A DNA stretch of 7,710 bases from CAYUYM01 sp964449305 (GTDB lineage Bacteria > Bacteroidota > Ignavibacteria > SZUA-365 > CAYQST01), in assembly GCA_964449305.1 (NCBI GenBank), contig CAYUYM010000162.1, positions 1 through 7,710 of the forward strand, read 5' to 3'. The notes under the pieces are model-generated. The model saw nothing but the letters and a program-made list of their open reading frames with translations, was not told the origin of the DNA and made no database searches. Positions within the stretch are counted from its first letter, which is position 1, and each line of letters begins with the position of its first letter. Below, piece after piece: positions 1 through 7,699 of this stretch. A program made the translations under genes and the position numbers.

Positions 1-133
1 CTACACGCTCGACGCCATTGTCGGCAGGGAGGAGGTGGAGGCAGCAGGCGGGGCCGTCCTCACCATCCCACTGGTCGCCGATCGTTCATCAACCAACATC
101 ATCCAGACGGTACTTGACCGATTCTGTCCATAG
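1..133 (+). CDS. rfaE2: D-glycero-beta-D-manno-heptose 1-phosphate adenylyltransferase, C-terminal end (5' partial)
   Basis: Only the last 43 codons are present; the first whole codon is at 2-4 and the TAG stop is at 131-133. The peptide begins YTLDAIVGREEVEAAGG and ends ADRSSTNIIQTVLDRFCP. This matches the C-terminal signature of the RfaE2/HldE nucleotidyltransferase family: a 'KGGDYT.. E..V...GG' segment, then a hydrophobic strand, then a G/D-R-S-T-T-x-I-I motif close to the end. In that family the enzyme transfers AMP from ATP to heptose 1-phosphate, giving ADP-heptose for the LPS inner core in the cytoplasm. The usual second threonine position reads S-S-T-N here, a mild variant. It cannot be told whether the gene is a stand-alone adenylyltransferase or the C-terminal half of a bifunctional HldE. 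Its end overlaps the likely start of the TamB gene. Recognition rests on 43 residues. Confidence 0.78.
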   Translation, partial: YTLDAIVGREEVEAAGGAVLTIPLVADRSSTNIIQTVLDRFCP

Positions 134-3100
134 CGCCACCACGCCGTCCGTTCCTCCACGCAGGAGACGATCGCTTCCTGTACGGATCCTCCGAGGCCTC
201 GCGTTCATCGCCACCGGCCTCGTGGTGTTTTTCGCGCTCATCATCCTCTTCATGCAGACGCCCTGGTTCCGCTCCATCCTCAAAGGGGTCATCATCGACG
301 CCGCCAACAGTGCCCTGACCGCACGCCTCGAGATTGACGAACTCGACGGCAGCCTGTTCGACGGTTGGGACCTCACCGGTGTGCGCCTGGTGGGGGATGA
401 CGGGCCCATCGTGACAGTCCGGCGCATCTCCCTGCGCTACGACATCTGGAACGCACCATGGAAAAGCGTCACCATCCGCGATGTCACCATCGTGGATCCG
501 GTCATACGCATCGTGCGCCCCGTGGGAGGAGAGTGGAACATCGCCCACCTGGTGAGGGACACCACCACGAGCGAGGGCTCATCGAGCTTCGACTGGACCA
601 TCACCCTGTCCAACCTCGCGATCGTGAATGGATGCGTGCTCGTCTTCGATTCCACCACCACGGGATCGCGTGCGAGCTTCAGCCCGACGCACATGGCGCT
701 GGACAGCCTCATGCTTGCGTGCAGCGGGGCCATGACCCCGTCCACAGCGAGGCTGAGGATCGAGACCATCTCCTGGGCCAACCGCTTCGGGGATGTCTCG
801 CTGCGATCGCTTTCGGGCGACATCCTCCTCGGCGGTCAGTCCTCCCACATCCGGGACCTTGCGCTGGTGACCGACCGGTCGCAGATCCGCGTCTCCGCAC
901 GGCTCGACAGCCTCGACCTCCTCAAGCCGATGCCCGACGGAGCCTTCGAGCACGCCCCGATGGAGGTGGCCCTCCACACGCCGTCCACCGACCTGCGCGA
1001 TGTGCGGTACTTCCTGCCGGCGCTCGACTTCCTCGGTTCCACCGCCGGGCTCGACCTCGATGCGGCGGGCACGCTGAACGACCTGCACATCCGCACCATA
1101 CACCTGAGGACCGGCAACTCCGATCTGACGCTCGCCGGGCGCCTGCGCAACATCCCCGCAGGCGCGGAGATGCTGATGGATGCCACCATCACCAATTCCG
1201 TCATCGACCCGGCTGATCTGCCGGTCGCCATGCCGGGGATCCCGCTCCCGGACTACACCGACATGGGCCCGGCCACCATCACCCTCGCATCCTACAGCGG
1301 CACGCCGCTCGCCTTTGAGTCCCGCATCGATGTCGCGACACGGCACGGCTCGGCGCGCGGCACGGCGAAGCTCGACATCACCGGCGACCAGCTTGTCTAC
1401 GACATCACTGTGCAGGCGCAGCGGCTCGATCTCGCCGCCGTGCTGGGCACCCCCGCCCTGTCGTCTGCCATCAACGCCGATGCCCATCTGCAGGGGGTCG
1501 GCTTCACTCCGGGCACGATGCGGGCCCATGCGGAGCTGCACATCGACTCCACCCGCTTCCAGCGCTGGACCGTGTCCCAGGCGGCGATCATGCTGGAAGC
1601 CGTGGGCGACAGCCTCCGCCTCAACGCCGACCTGCGCTCCCACGCCGGCTCCGTCACCGCCCGTTCCATGGTCACCATCTCCCGCGACAGCATCCGGGCG
1701 TTTGCGCTGAACGGGGACTTCCGTGCGGTGAACCTCGGCGCCATCCTCGGCGAGGACTCGCTGCATTCCGATCTCACGGGGGTGCTCTCGCTGCGTGGCG
1801 ACGGCATCAATCCGGCCACGGCCTCCGTCGACGGCCGTCTCATGCTCGCCCCCGGCAGCATAGCTTCGACGCATCTGCCAGCCGACACCATGATCCTCCG
1901 TCTCGACCAGCGCGACCCCCATGCACGCGCCCTCGTCCTGAATTCCGGATACGGGGATGTCCAGGTGCTTGGCCGCTTCGACATCCCGCGCTTTCTCGAC
2001 TGGCTTTCGGTGCAGGCCGATTCCATCGCCGCGGGAGTGGAGGCCTTCATGCTCCGGCCCGACAGCATCGCCGCAGTGGCTCCCGCGACCAGAGCCACAG
2101 GTCCACGTGTGCGTCCCTCACGGATGGCAGCCGTGGATGCCGGCCCCGACACGACGATGTTCATGGATGCCCAGGTGCTGGTGAATGTGAAGGAATTCGA
2201 ACGCATCCGCCGGCTGCTGCCGCATCTGATCACGTTGCGTGGTGGTTACCGCGGAAGCATCCGCGGGGGCATGTCCAACATGGCCATGCGTGGCGATGTG
2301 CAGATCAGCGACCTGTACTACATCGACACGCTGCGGAAGCTGACCTTCCTCGGAGCGGGGCTGTTCTTCCAGCATTCCATCGACAGCCTGTCACCGACGC
2401 GCCCGCTGTCCGCGTCCACCGTGCGCGCGTCGTTCACGGCGGCAGATGCGCGATACAACGGGATGAAGTTCAACCGCATCTCCACGAGCGTGAGCCTCGA
2501 CCAGTCGCAGCTGCGCTTCATGCTCCGGGGGCGCCTCGACACGAACCTTGCCGTCGCCTTGCGCGGGGAGGGGGCGGTGCACTCGCACATCTACACCTTC
2601 AGCATCCCCGTCCTCGATGTGACCTGGCTGGGTCAGGCGTGGTCGGCCCCAAGTCCTGTGGCATTCACGATGGACAGCGGAGCGATCACGATCGGGAGTC
2701 TGCGGCTTGCCAGGGGGCCGTCGGTCATCGAACTCACCGGGCAGCGGCGCTTCGACGGGACGAATGCCCTGACGCTGGAGATCGACAGTCTGCTGTTGCA
2801 GGATGTGGAGGCCATGCTCGCGGGAGGCAGGTACCCGCCCAAGGGCAAGGGGTTCTCCGGCGTGGCGGAGATCACCGCCGACATCTCCGGCAGCGACGAT
2901 GCCCCGCGGCTTGCCACCGACATCTTCATCCCGAATCTCGGCTACCATTCCATCGCCATCGGCGAGCTCTCCGCAGAAGCACGATACGACAACGAAATGC
3001 TCGAGCTGTTCTCCGATCTTGCCTACCGGACGCGCGAGGGGACGAAGAAGAAGATCTTCTTCGCATCCGGCAACCTGCCCATCAGCCTCGGCGCACGGGA

Positions 3101-4682
3101 CACGCTTGCGGAGCAACACGACCGTGAGGCCGATCTGCGGCTCCAGATGAAGCAGTTCCCCCTCTTCCTGGTGGAGAAGTTCATCCGCGTGTTCAACCCG
3201 CTCAACGGCGAGGCCAATGCCGACCTGAGTGTACGGGGATCTCTGCCCCGCCTCTCGTACAGCGGGTTTCTTGAAACGCATGACGCCGTGGGCCGGCTCG
3301 TCTACAACAACATGACCTACCGCCTCGCCCTGACGCTCCGCCCGGAGGAGTCCCGCATCCACATCGACACGCTTCTCATCCGCAACGACCCCGCCGACTG
3401 GGAGGATGGCGCCATCACCGGCACCGGCATGATCGACCTCGATGGCTTCACGCTGCAGCATTTCACTTCCACGTTGGAGGGCAGGCTCAAGGTGTTGAAG
3501 CGTGCCTCGCGCAGCACCAGTCGCATGGTCTATGGCGATCTCGCCCTTGCCCTCGGTGGCGATGGACTGCTCCTCGAGGGCGGACCCGCCGGATCCTCCA
3601 TGTCGGGTGACCTCGTCGTGGAACGCGGGGACCTTGTGTTCGCCATGCAGGAGGAGACGATGGAGGCCTCGCAGAACACGAACATCACCTATGTGGTGGT
3701 CGATGACACGACGAAACGAAAGACGACCTCGCTTGGGTCGGGCGTGCTGACGCGCGAAGGCTCGTTGTTCGGGCGCGACCTGGAGACGGAAGCCGACAGT
3801 GCGAACGGCAACGGTGGCGGGCTTGGAACGAACCTCGCCTACGACCTGCGCCTCTCGACCTCCGGACCGCTCGGCATAGCGATGCCCTTCAGCGCCATCT
3901 CCCAGGAGGAGCTCAATGCGAAGCTCCGCATCGATGAGTTCCGCATCTCCAATGCCTCCGGCTTCGGCGCCTTCGTCGGCAACGTGGCCCTGACAGGCGA
4001 TTCCTACCTGATGTTCCTCAGCAAGCGGTTTGCCGCCTCGGGCAGCCTCTCGTTCACCGGCGATGCCGCGAATCCCGATCTCGACCTGCGGGCCGTGTAC
4101 AACAGCTATTACACGGCCAAGGAGAGCAACGCGCGGCGCAAGGTGTTTGTGATCGTCACCATCAAGGGATCGAAGGACAAGCCGGCGCTGACCTTCGACA
4201 TGCGCTGGGACGCGGAGGACGGCGAGGTGATCGGCAGCGGCGGCGACAGTCAGTCCGACGCCTTCTCCTTCATCCTTTTCGGATCCTTCACCAGCGACCT
4301 GAGTGGATCGGAGAAGGGGAAGGTGCTCGATCAGGCACAGAACCTCAGCAACGCGCTGACATCATCGATGGTGTCGGCGGCGGCGTCGGAGTTCATCAAC
4401 CGCGTGGGACTGCAGGATGTGATCAAGCGGGTCGACATCGGCGGCATCGGCACGCAGGCCGCCCGCATCAAGGTCCCGATCGAGATCGGGCGCGTGGTGC
4501 TGATCTACGACGGCCAGATCAACAGCCCCGGCAATTCCGAGCTCGTGCTGGAAATCCCCGTGGGCTACGGGTTCATCATGGCCACCACCTTCCGCACCAC
4601 GGTTCCCACGGCGGAAGTGACCGCCGAACCGCAGGGCCCGACGACGTATGAAGTGAAGCTCCTCTATCGCATCTCCTTCTGA
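114..4682 (+). CDS. tamB: TamB/DUF490-family translocation and assembly module protein
   Basis: A 1522-residue protein if read from the TTG at 114. The frame stays open back to the window edge and another TTG lies at 18, but that would place 96 further bases inside the upstream gene. No ATG occurs in frame before 252, which is past the membrane helix. The N-terminus has a cytoplasmic basic patch (RRRR, about residues 16-19) and one membrane helix (about 29-47, LAFIATGLVVFFALIILFM), predicting an inner-membrane anchor with a periplasmic body. Residues about 55-150 resemble the AsmA/TamB start, including GGEWNIAHLV. A long series of short amphipathic beta strands follows, expected to form the lipid-groove 'beta-taco' of this family. 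A Pro/Ala/Arg-rich linker at about 650-680 interrupts it. The C-terminal DUF490 part carries SLSFTGDAANPDLDLRA (about 1310-1327) and IKGSKDKPALTFDMRWD (about 1350-1367), and the protein ends in ...YRISF, an aromatic terminus like an outer-membrane beta-signal. E. coli TamB, about 1260 residues, is implicated in outer-membrane protein assembly and phospholipid transport. No tamA/BamA-like partner lies in the window. Confidence 0.88.
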   Translation: MTDSVHSATTPSVPPRRRRSLPVRILRGLAFIATGLVVFFALIILFMQTPWFRSILKGVIIDAANSALTARLEIDELDGSLFDGWDLTGVRLVGDDGPIVTVRRISLRYDIWNAPWKSVTIRDVTIVDPVIRIVRPVGGEWNIAHLVRDTTTSEGSSSFDWTITLSNLAIVNGCVLVFDSTTTGSRASFSPTHMALDSLMLACSGAMTPSTARLRIETISWANRFGDVSLRSLSGDILLGGQSSHIRDLALVTDRSQIRVSARLDSLDLLKPMPDGAFEHAPMEVALHTPSTDLRDVRYFLPALDFLGSTAGLDLDAAGTLNDLHIRTIHLRTGNSDLTLAGRLRNIPAGAEMLMDATITNSVIDPADLPVAMPGIPLPDYTDMGPATITLASYSGTPLAFESRIDVATRHGSARGTAKLDITGDQLVYDITVQAQRLDLAAVLGTPALSSAINADAHLQGVGFTPGTMRAHAELHIDSTRFQRWTVSQAAIMLEAVGDSLRLNADLRSHAGSVTARSMVTISRDSIRAFALNGDFRAVNLGAILGEDSLHSDLTGVLSLRGDGINPATASVDGRLMLAPGSIASTHLPADTMILRLDQRDPHARALVLNSGYGDVQVLGRFDIPRFLDWLSVQADSIAAGVEAFMLRPDSIAAVAPATRATGPRVRPSRMAAVDAGPDTTMFMDAQVLVNVKEFERIRRLLPHLITLRGGYRGSIRGGMSNMAMRGDVQISDLYYIDTLRKLTFLGAGLFFQHSIDSLSPTRPLSASTVRASFTAADARYNGMKFNRISTSVSLDQSQLRFMLRGRLDTNLAVALRGEGAVHSHIYTFSIPVLDVTWLGQAWSAPSPVAFTMDSGAITIGSLRLARGPSVIELTGQRRFDGTNALTLEIDSLLLQDVEAMLAGGRYPPKGKGFSGVAEITADISGSDDAPRLATDIFIPNLGYHSIAIGELSAEARYDNEMLELFSDLAYRTREGTKKKIFFASGNLPISLGARDTLAEQHDREADLRLQMKQFPLFLVEKFIRVFNPLNGEANADLSVRGSLPRLSYSGFLETHDAVGRLVYNNMTYRLALTLRPEESRIHIDTLLIRNDPADWEDGAITGTGMIDLDGFTLQHFTSTLEGRLKVLKRASRSTSRMVYGDLALALGGDGLLLEGGPAGSSMSGDLVVERGDLVFAMQEETMEASQNTNITYVVVDDTTKRKTTSLGSGVLTREGSLFGRDLETEADSANGNGGGLGTNLAYDLRLSTSGPLGIAMPFSAISQEELNAKLRIDEFRISNASGFGAFVGNVALTGDSYLMFLSKRFAASGSLSFTGDAANPDLDLRAVYNSYYTAKESNARRKVFVIVTIKGSKDKPALTFDMRWDAEDGEVIGSGGDSQSDAFSFILFGSFTSDLSGSEKGKVLDQAQNLSNALTSSMVSAAASEFINRVGLQDVIKRVDIGGIGTQAARIKVPIEIGRVVLIYDGQINSPGNSELVLEIPVGYGFIMATTFRTTVPTAEVTAEPQGPTTYEVKLLYRISF

Positions 4683-4687
4683 CCATC

Positions 4688-6811
4688 ATGACACTCACCA
4701 AGAAACAGCTCGTCACCTTCCTTCAACACCGGTTCCCCCGTTCCTTCAAGACGAAGGAACTCGCACGCAGCCTCGACCTGCCCAAGCAGGGGGACGACTA
4801 TCAGCGGCTCAAGGCCATGCTGCACGACCTGCATGAGGAGGGGCTGGTGGAGCGTGTGGAGGGAAGAAAGTGGGGGGCCCGTCCCGCAGACCCGCCGGTG
4901 ATCGGCAGCATCGAGATCATGGAGAAGGGCTTTGGCGTGGTGACCACACGCGAGGCCCCACCACGGGAGATCCATGTGTCCGTGTCGCGCCTGAATGGCG
5001 CGGTGCATGGGGCGGAGGTTGAGCTGCGCATCCTGCCGGTCAGCCGCGGCCGGCGGGCCGAGGGGGAGGTGACGCGCGTGCTGCACGTGCCGACGCATGT
5101 GGTGACCGGGACGGTGCGGCGCATCCGCGACCGTTACTTCATCGAACCCGATGGGAAATGGACGGGCGATGTGTTCCTGGCCCCGGGGCGCACAACGCAG
5201 GCGCGGGATGGTGACAAGGTGGTGGTGGAAGTGACCGAACCGGCGCATGGGGGGCATCCCTCGCGGGGCATGGTGCAGGAAGTGTTGGGGCGGTCGGGAG
5301 CGCATGATGTGGAGATGGTTGCTCTTGCGCGGCGCTACCAGCTCACTCCCGTGTTTCCACGCACGGTGGAGGACGAGGCCGCAGCCATCCCCGGGACAAT
5401 CGGCAGGGAGGAACTCGCCGGCCGGCTGGATCTGCGCGGGCAGGTGTGCTTCACCATCGACCCGGAGACCGCGAAGGACTTCGACGACGCCGTCTCGATC
5501 GACATCGATGCGGACGGCAACCACGTGCTGGGTGTCCACATCGCCGATGTGAGTCATTTCGTGCCCGAGGGATCCGCGCTTGATCGCGAGGCGGAGCGGC
5601 GCGGGACTTCCGTGTATCTCATGGACACGGTGGTGCCGATGTTTCCAGAGCGGCTGTCCAACCACCTTTGCAGCCTGAAGCCGGATGTCGACCGTCTGAC
5701 CTTCAGTGTGATTCTGACGGTGTCGCCTCGCGGTGCTGTGAAGTCGTATGAAGCGGGGAAATCCGTCATCCACTCGCGCAAGCGCTTCTCTTATCCCGAG
5801 GCCGAGGAGGTGATAAGGAGCGGATCGGGTCCGCACGCTGCGGAGCTTGTGCGCATGAACAGCCTGGCCCGGGTGCTCACACGCAAGCGTCATCGCGAGG
5901 GATCGATCGACTTCGATGTTCCCGAGGTGCGCTTCGAGTTTGATTCGCAGGGGCGCCCGGTGGACATCATGGCGGTGGAGCGTCTTCAGTCGATGCGTCT
6001 CATCGAGGAGTTCATGCTGCTTGCCAACCGGACGGTGGCCGGGCATTTCGCCGGCGGGCGGTCCGAGGCGCAGCAGCGGCCCTTCCTCTACCGCGTCCAC
6101 GATGCGCCCGATCCCGAGCGCGTGAACGAGCTGCTTGATTTCCTCCACCATCTCGGCATCCCCTGTCTGCTGGAGCCGACATCGTCGCGATCGTTCCAGC
6201 GTCTGCTGGAATCCGTGGACCATCTGCCCGAAAAGAACGTGATCCACGACGTCACGATACGCGCCATGGCGAAGGCCGTCTACAGCGAGCAGAACATCGG
6301 GCATTTCGGATTGAGCTTTGCGCGGTACACGCATTTCACCTCCCCGATCCGCAGGTATCCCGATCTTGTGGTCCATCGACTGCTGCATGCGGATCTGCAG
6401 GGAGGTTCCCGGCGGGGCCCCGATGTGCAGCGGCTTGCCGACATCGCGAGGCATTCCTCGCTCACCGAGAGGGTCGCGATGGAGGCCGAGCGCGAGGCGC
6501 TGAAGATCAAGCAGGCGGAGTACATGCGCCGTCATCTGGGGGATGAGCTGCCCGGAGTGATCAGTGGTGTGACGCAGTTCGGGATCTTCGTGAAGCTGCT
6601 CCCGAGCCTCGTGGAGGGGCTGGTCCATGTGAAGGACATCGACGACGATTACTACTCCTTTGATCAGCGGCGCAGATCCCTGATCGGCAGGCGGCATGGT
6701 CGTGTGTATCGGCTTGGCGATGCCGTGGTGGTGCGGGTCGTCCGCGTGGACACGCAGGCGCACCGCATCGATTTTCTGCTTGTGGGACATGAGGAACACC
6801 GGAGGCACTGA
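4688..6811 (+). CDS. rnr: Ribonuclease R (RNase II/RNB family 3'-5' exoribonuclease)
   Basis: A 707-residue protein with the full RNase R domain order. An N-terminal winged-helix region (about 1-62) is followed by two OB/cold-shock domains (about 70-235), the catalytic RNB domain (about 250-570) and a C-terminal S1 RNA-binding domain (about 620-700, GVISGVTQFGIFVKL). The RNB metal site is intact: D258, D264, D266 and D267 in IDPETAKDFDDAVSID match the four aspartates of RNase II/R. Other family blocks are HIADVSHFV (284-292), RGTSVYLMDTVVPMFPERLS (305-324) and YTHFTSPIRRYPDLVVHR (547-564), the last carrying the conserved catalytic-site arginine. The enzyme degrades RNA processively from the 3' end, including structured RNA, and takes part in mRNA and rRNA quality control in the cytoplasm. 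It lacks the long lysine-rich tail of the E. coli enzyme (813 residues), as many homologues do. The ATG lies 5 bases after the tamB stop with no clear Shine-Dalgarno sequence, so translational coupling is likely. The stop overlaps the coaX start by one base. Confidence 0.97.
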   Translation: MTLTKKQLVTFLQHRFPRSFKTKELARSLDLPKQGDDYQRLKAMLHDLHEEGLVERVEGRKWGARPADPPVIGSIEIMEKGFGVVTTREAPPREIHVSVSRLNGAVHGAEVELRILPVSRGRRAEGEVTRVLHVPTHVVTGTVRRIRDRYFIEPDGKWTGDVFLAPGRTTQARDGDKVVVEVTEPAHGGHPSRGMVQEVLGRSGAHDVEMVALARRYQLTPVFPRTVEDEAAAIPGTIGREELAGRLDLRGQVCFTIDPETAKDFDDAVSIDIDADGNHVLGVHIADVSHFVPEGSALDREAERRGTSVYLMDTVVPMFPERLSNHLCSLKPDVDRLTFSVILTVSPRGAVKSYEAGKSVIHSRKRFSYPEAEEVIRSGSGPHAAELVRMNSLARVLTRKRHREGSIDFDVPEVRFEFDSQGRPVDIMAVERLQSMRLIEEFMLLANRTVAGHFAGGRSEAQQRPFLYRVHDAPDPERVNELLDFLHHLGIPCLLEPTSSRSFQRLLESVDHLPEKNVIHDVTIRAMAKAVYSEQNIGHFGLSFARYTHFTSPIRRYPDLVVHRLLHADLQGGSRRGPDVQRLADIARHSSLTERVAMEAEREALKIKQAEYMRRHLGDELPGVISGVTQFGIFVKLLPSLVEGLVHVKDIDDDYYSFDQRRRSLIGRRHGRVYRLGDAVVVRVVRVDTQAHRIDFLLVGHEEHRRH
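6801..6805 (+). promoter_or_regulatory. Ribosome binding site of coaX
   Basis: A GGAGG lies inside the last codons of rnr with a 5-base spacer to the ATG at 6811. It is the only clear Shine-Dalgarno sequence at the gene starts in this window; tamB (TTG 114) and rnr (ATG 4688) show none. It fixes the coaX start and suggests that ribosomes can load on coaX independently as well as by coupling across the TGATG junction. Confidence 0.75.
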
Positions 6812-7569
6812 TGCAGCGACTTGTGATAGATGTCGGGAACTCGACAACCCGTTTCGCGCTGATGGATGATCATCTGATTCTCATCTCCACGGCCCTGCTG
6901 CATTCGGTGTTCGATTCCGGTCGCACGATTCCGTCCATCATCACCCGCCTGCTCGATACGGCGGAGGAGCGCGTACCAGCGGTGATCTCGTCGGTGGCGC
7001 CCGAATACGACGCCATCATCCACCGGATCCTTCAGCGCGATTTCGCAATGGCCTGCATCGATGTTGACGTGAACAAGGTGGACTGGTTCGACATCGCCTA
7101 TGATGAACCAGACACGCTGGGGCGGGATCGCCTGTGCGATGTGATTGCGGCGCACGAGTTGTACGGGTATCCGGTGATTGTGGTGGACTTCGGCACCGCG
7201 ACCACGCTGAATGTGCTTGATCGTAGTGGCGCCTTCATCGGCGGCTCCATCACACCGGGGATCGATCTGGTGTTGCAGGCTTTGGAGCGGGGCACCTCGC
7301 TGCTGCCGCTGGTGAAGCCTGCATCATTTCCCACGGTGATCGGTCGGTCCACAGAGGAGTGCATCGCCTCGGGAGTGGTGAACGGCCTGCGTCACAACGT
7401 CGCAGGAATGATCGACCAGATCACGCGTCAACTGGGCGGGGATGTCCATGTGATCGTGACCGGCGGGAATGCGTTTCGCTTTCCCATCCTTGTGCCACCC
7501 GGAGCGGTGCTCGACCAGAATCTGCAATTGAAAGGCATTGTCATATTCGCACAGCGAAATGGCGCGTGA
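6811..7569 (+). CDS. coaX: Type III pantothenate kinase
   Basis: A 252-residue protein, normal length for CoaX. It phosphorylates pantothenate to 4'-phosphopantothenate using ATP, the first step of coenzyme A synthesis, in the cytoplasm. It belongs to the ASKHA (acetate and sugar kinase, Hsp70, actin) fold, and all expected motifs are visible. These are the N-terminal phosphate loop IDVGNSTTRF (6-15), the TLGRDRL block with the presumed catalytic Asp106 (102-108), the second phosphate motif VVDFGTATTLNV (124-135), GGSITPGI (144-151), GRSTEECIASG (178-188) and the adenosine-motif VTGGNA (216-221). CoaX enzymes are typically insensitive to CoA feedback and require a monovalent cation; that is family knowledge. 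The ATG at 6811 is supported by a GGAGG five bases upstream and by the TGATG overlap with the rnr stop. The gene ends normally (LQLKGIVIFAQRNGA), and the repeat array begins at the next base. Neither birA nor another CoA gene is visible beside it. Confidence 0.96.
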   Translation: MQRLVIDVGNSTTRFALMDDHLILISTALLHSVFDSGRTIPSIITRLLDTAEERVPAVISSVAPEYDAIIHRILQRDFAMACIDVDVNKVDWFDIAYDEPDTLGRDRLCDVIAAHELYGYPVIVVDFGTATTLNVLDRSGAFIGGSITPGIDLVLQALERGTSLLPLVKPASFPTVIGRSTEECIASGVVNGLRHNVAGMIDQITRQLGGDVHVIVTGGNAFRFPILVPPGAVLDQNLQLKGIVIFAQRNGA

Positions 7570-7611
7570 GGCCGACGCATGGGGCGCCACGGGGGGCGCA
7601 GGCCGACGCAT

Positions 7612-7633
7612 GGGGCGCCACAGGGGGCGCCCC
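7612..7633 (+). other. GC hairpin in repeat unit 2
   Basis: A perfect 8-bp inverted repeat, GGGGCGCC (7612-7619) and GGCGCCCC (7626-7633), with loop ACAGGG. The loop differs by one base from those of units 3 and 4, while the stem is unchanged. No T-tract follows, so it is not a canonical intrinsic terminator. Confidence 0.8.
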
Positions 7634-7644
7634 GCACGACGCAT

Positions 7645-7666
7645 GGGGCGCCACGGGGGGCGCCCC
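7645..7666 (+). other. GC hairpin in repeat unit 3
   Basis: A perfect 8-bp inverted repeat, GGGGCGCC (7645-7652) and GGCGCCCC (7659-7666), with loop ACGGGG. In RNA the flanking U and G could add a wobble pair. The inner GGCGCC is itself self-complementary, so arms of neighbouring units could also pair with each other. Confidence 0.8.
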
Positions 7667-7677
7667 GCACGACGCAT

Positions 7678-7699
7678 GGGGCGCCACGGGGGGCGCCCC
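7678..7699 (+). other. GC hairpin in repeat unit 4
   Basis: Identical to the hairpin in unit 3, with arms at 7678-7685 and 7692-7699 and loop ACGGGG. It is followed by GCACGAAGATG, again without a T-run. Confidence 0.8.

Noticed and set aside
18..113. N-terminal extension of TamB from the TTG at 18
   Set aside because: It would lie entirely inside the coding end of the upstream heptose gene, has no ribosome binding site, and adds an Arg/Ser/Pro-rich segment with the look of out-of-frame translation.
579..1922. A 447-codon minus-strand open frame within tamB, and several smaller ones (e.g. 2391-3461)
   Set aside because: Low-complexity Gly/Arg/Glu/His-rich translations without domains, lying opposite a continuous, well-supported TamB frame.
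4664..6847. A 727-codon open frame on the minus strand, antisense to the whole of rnr
   Set aside because: It mirrors rnr almost end to end and its translation is rich in His, Arg and Pro with no recognisable motif. Long antisense frames without stops are expected in GC-rich coding DNA. RNase R on the plus strand has every family motif.
7612..7699. Rho-independent terminator of the operon
   Set aside because: The stems are strong, but none is followed by a T-tract and the structure is repeated three times. A termination role is possible but not supported by the sequence.
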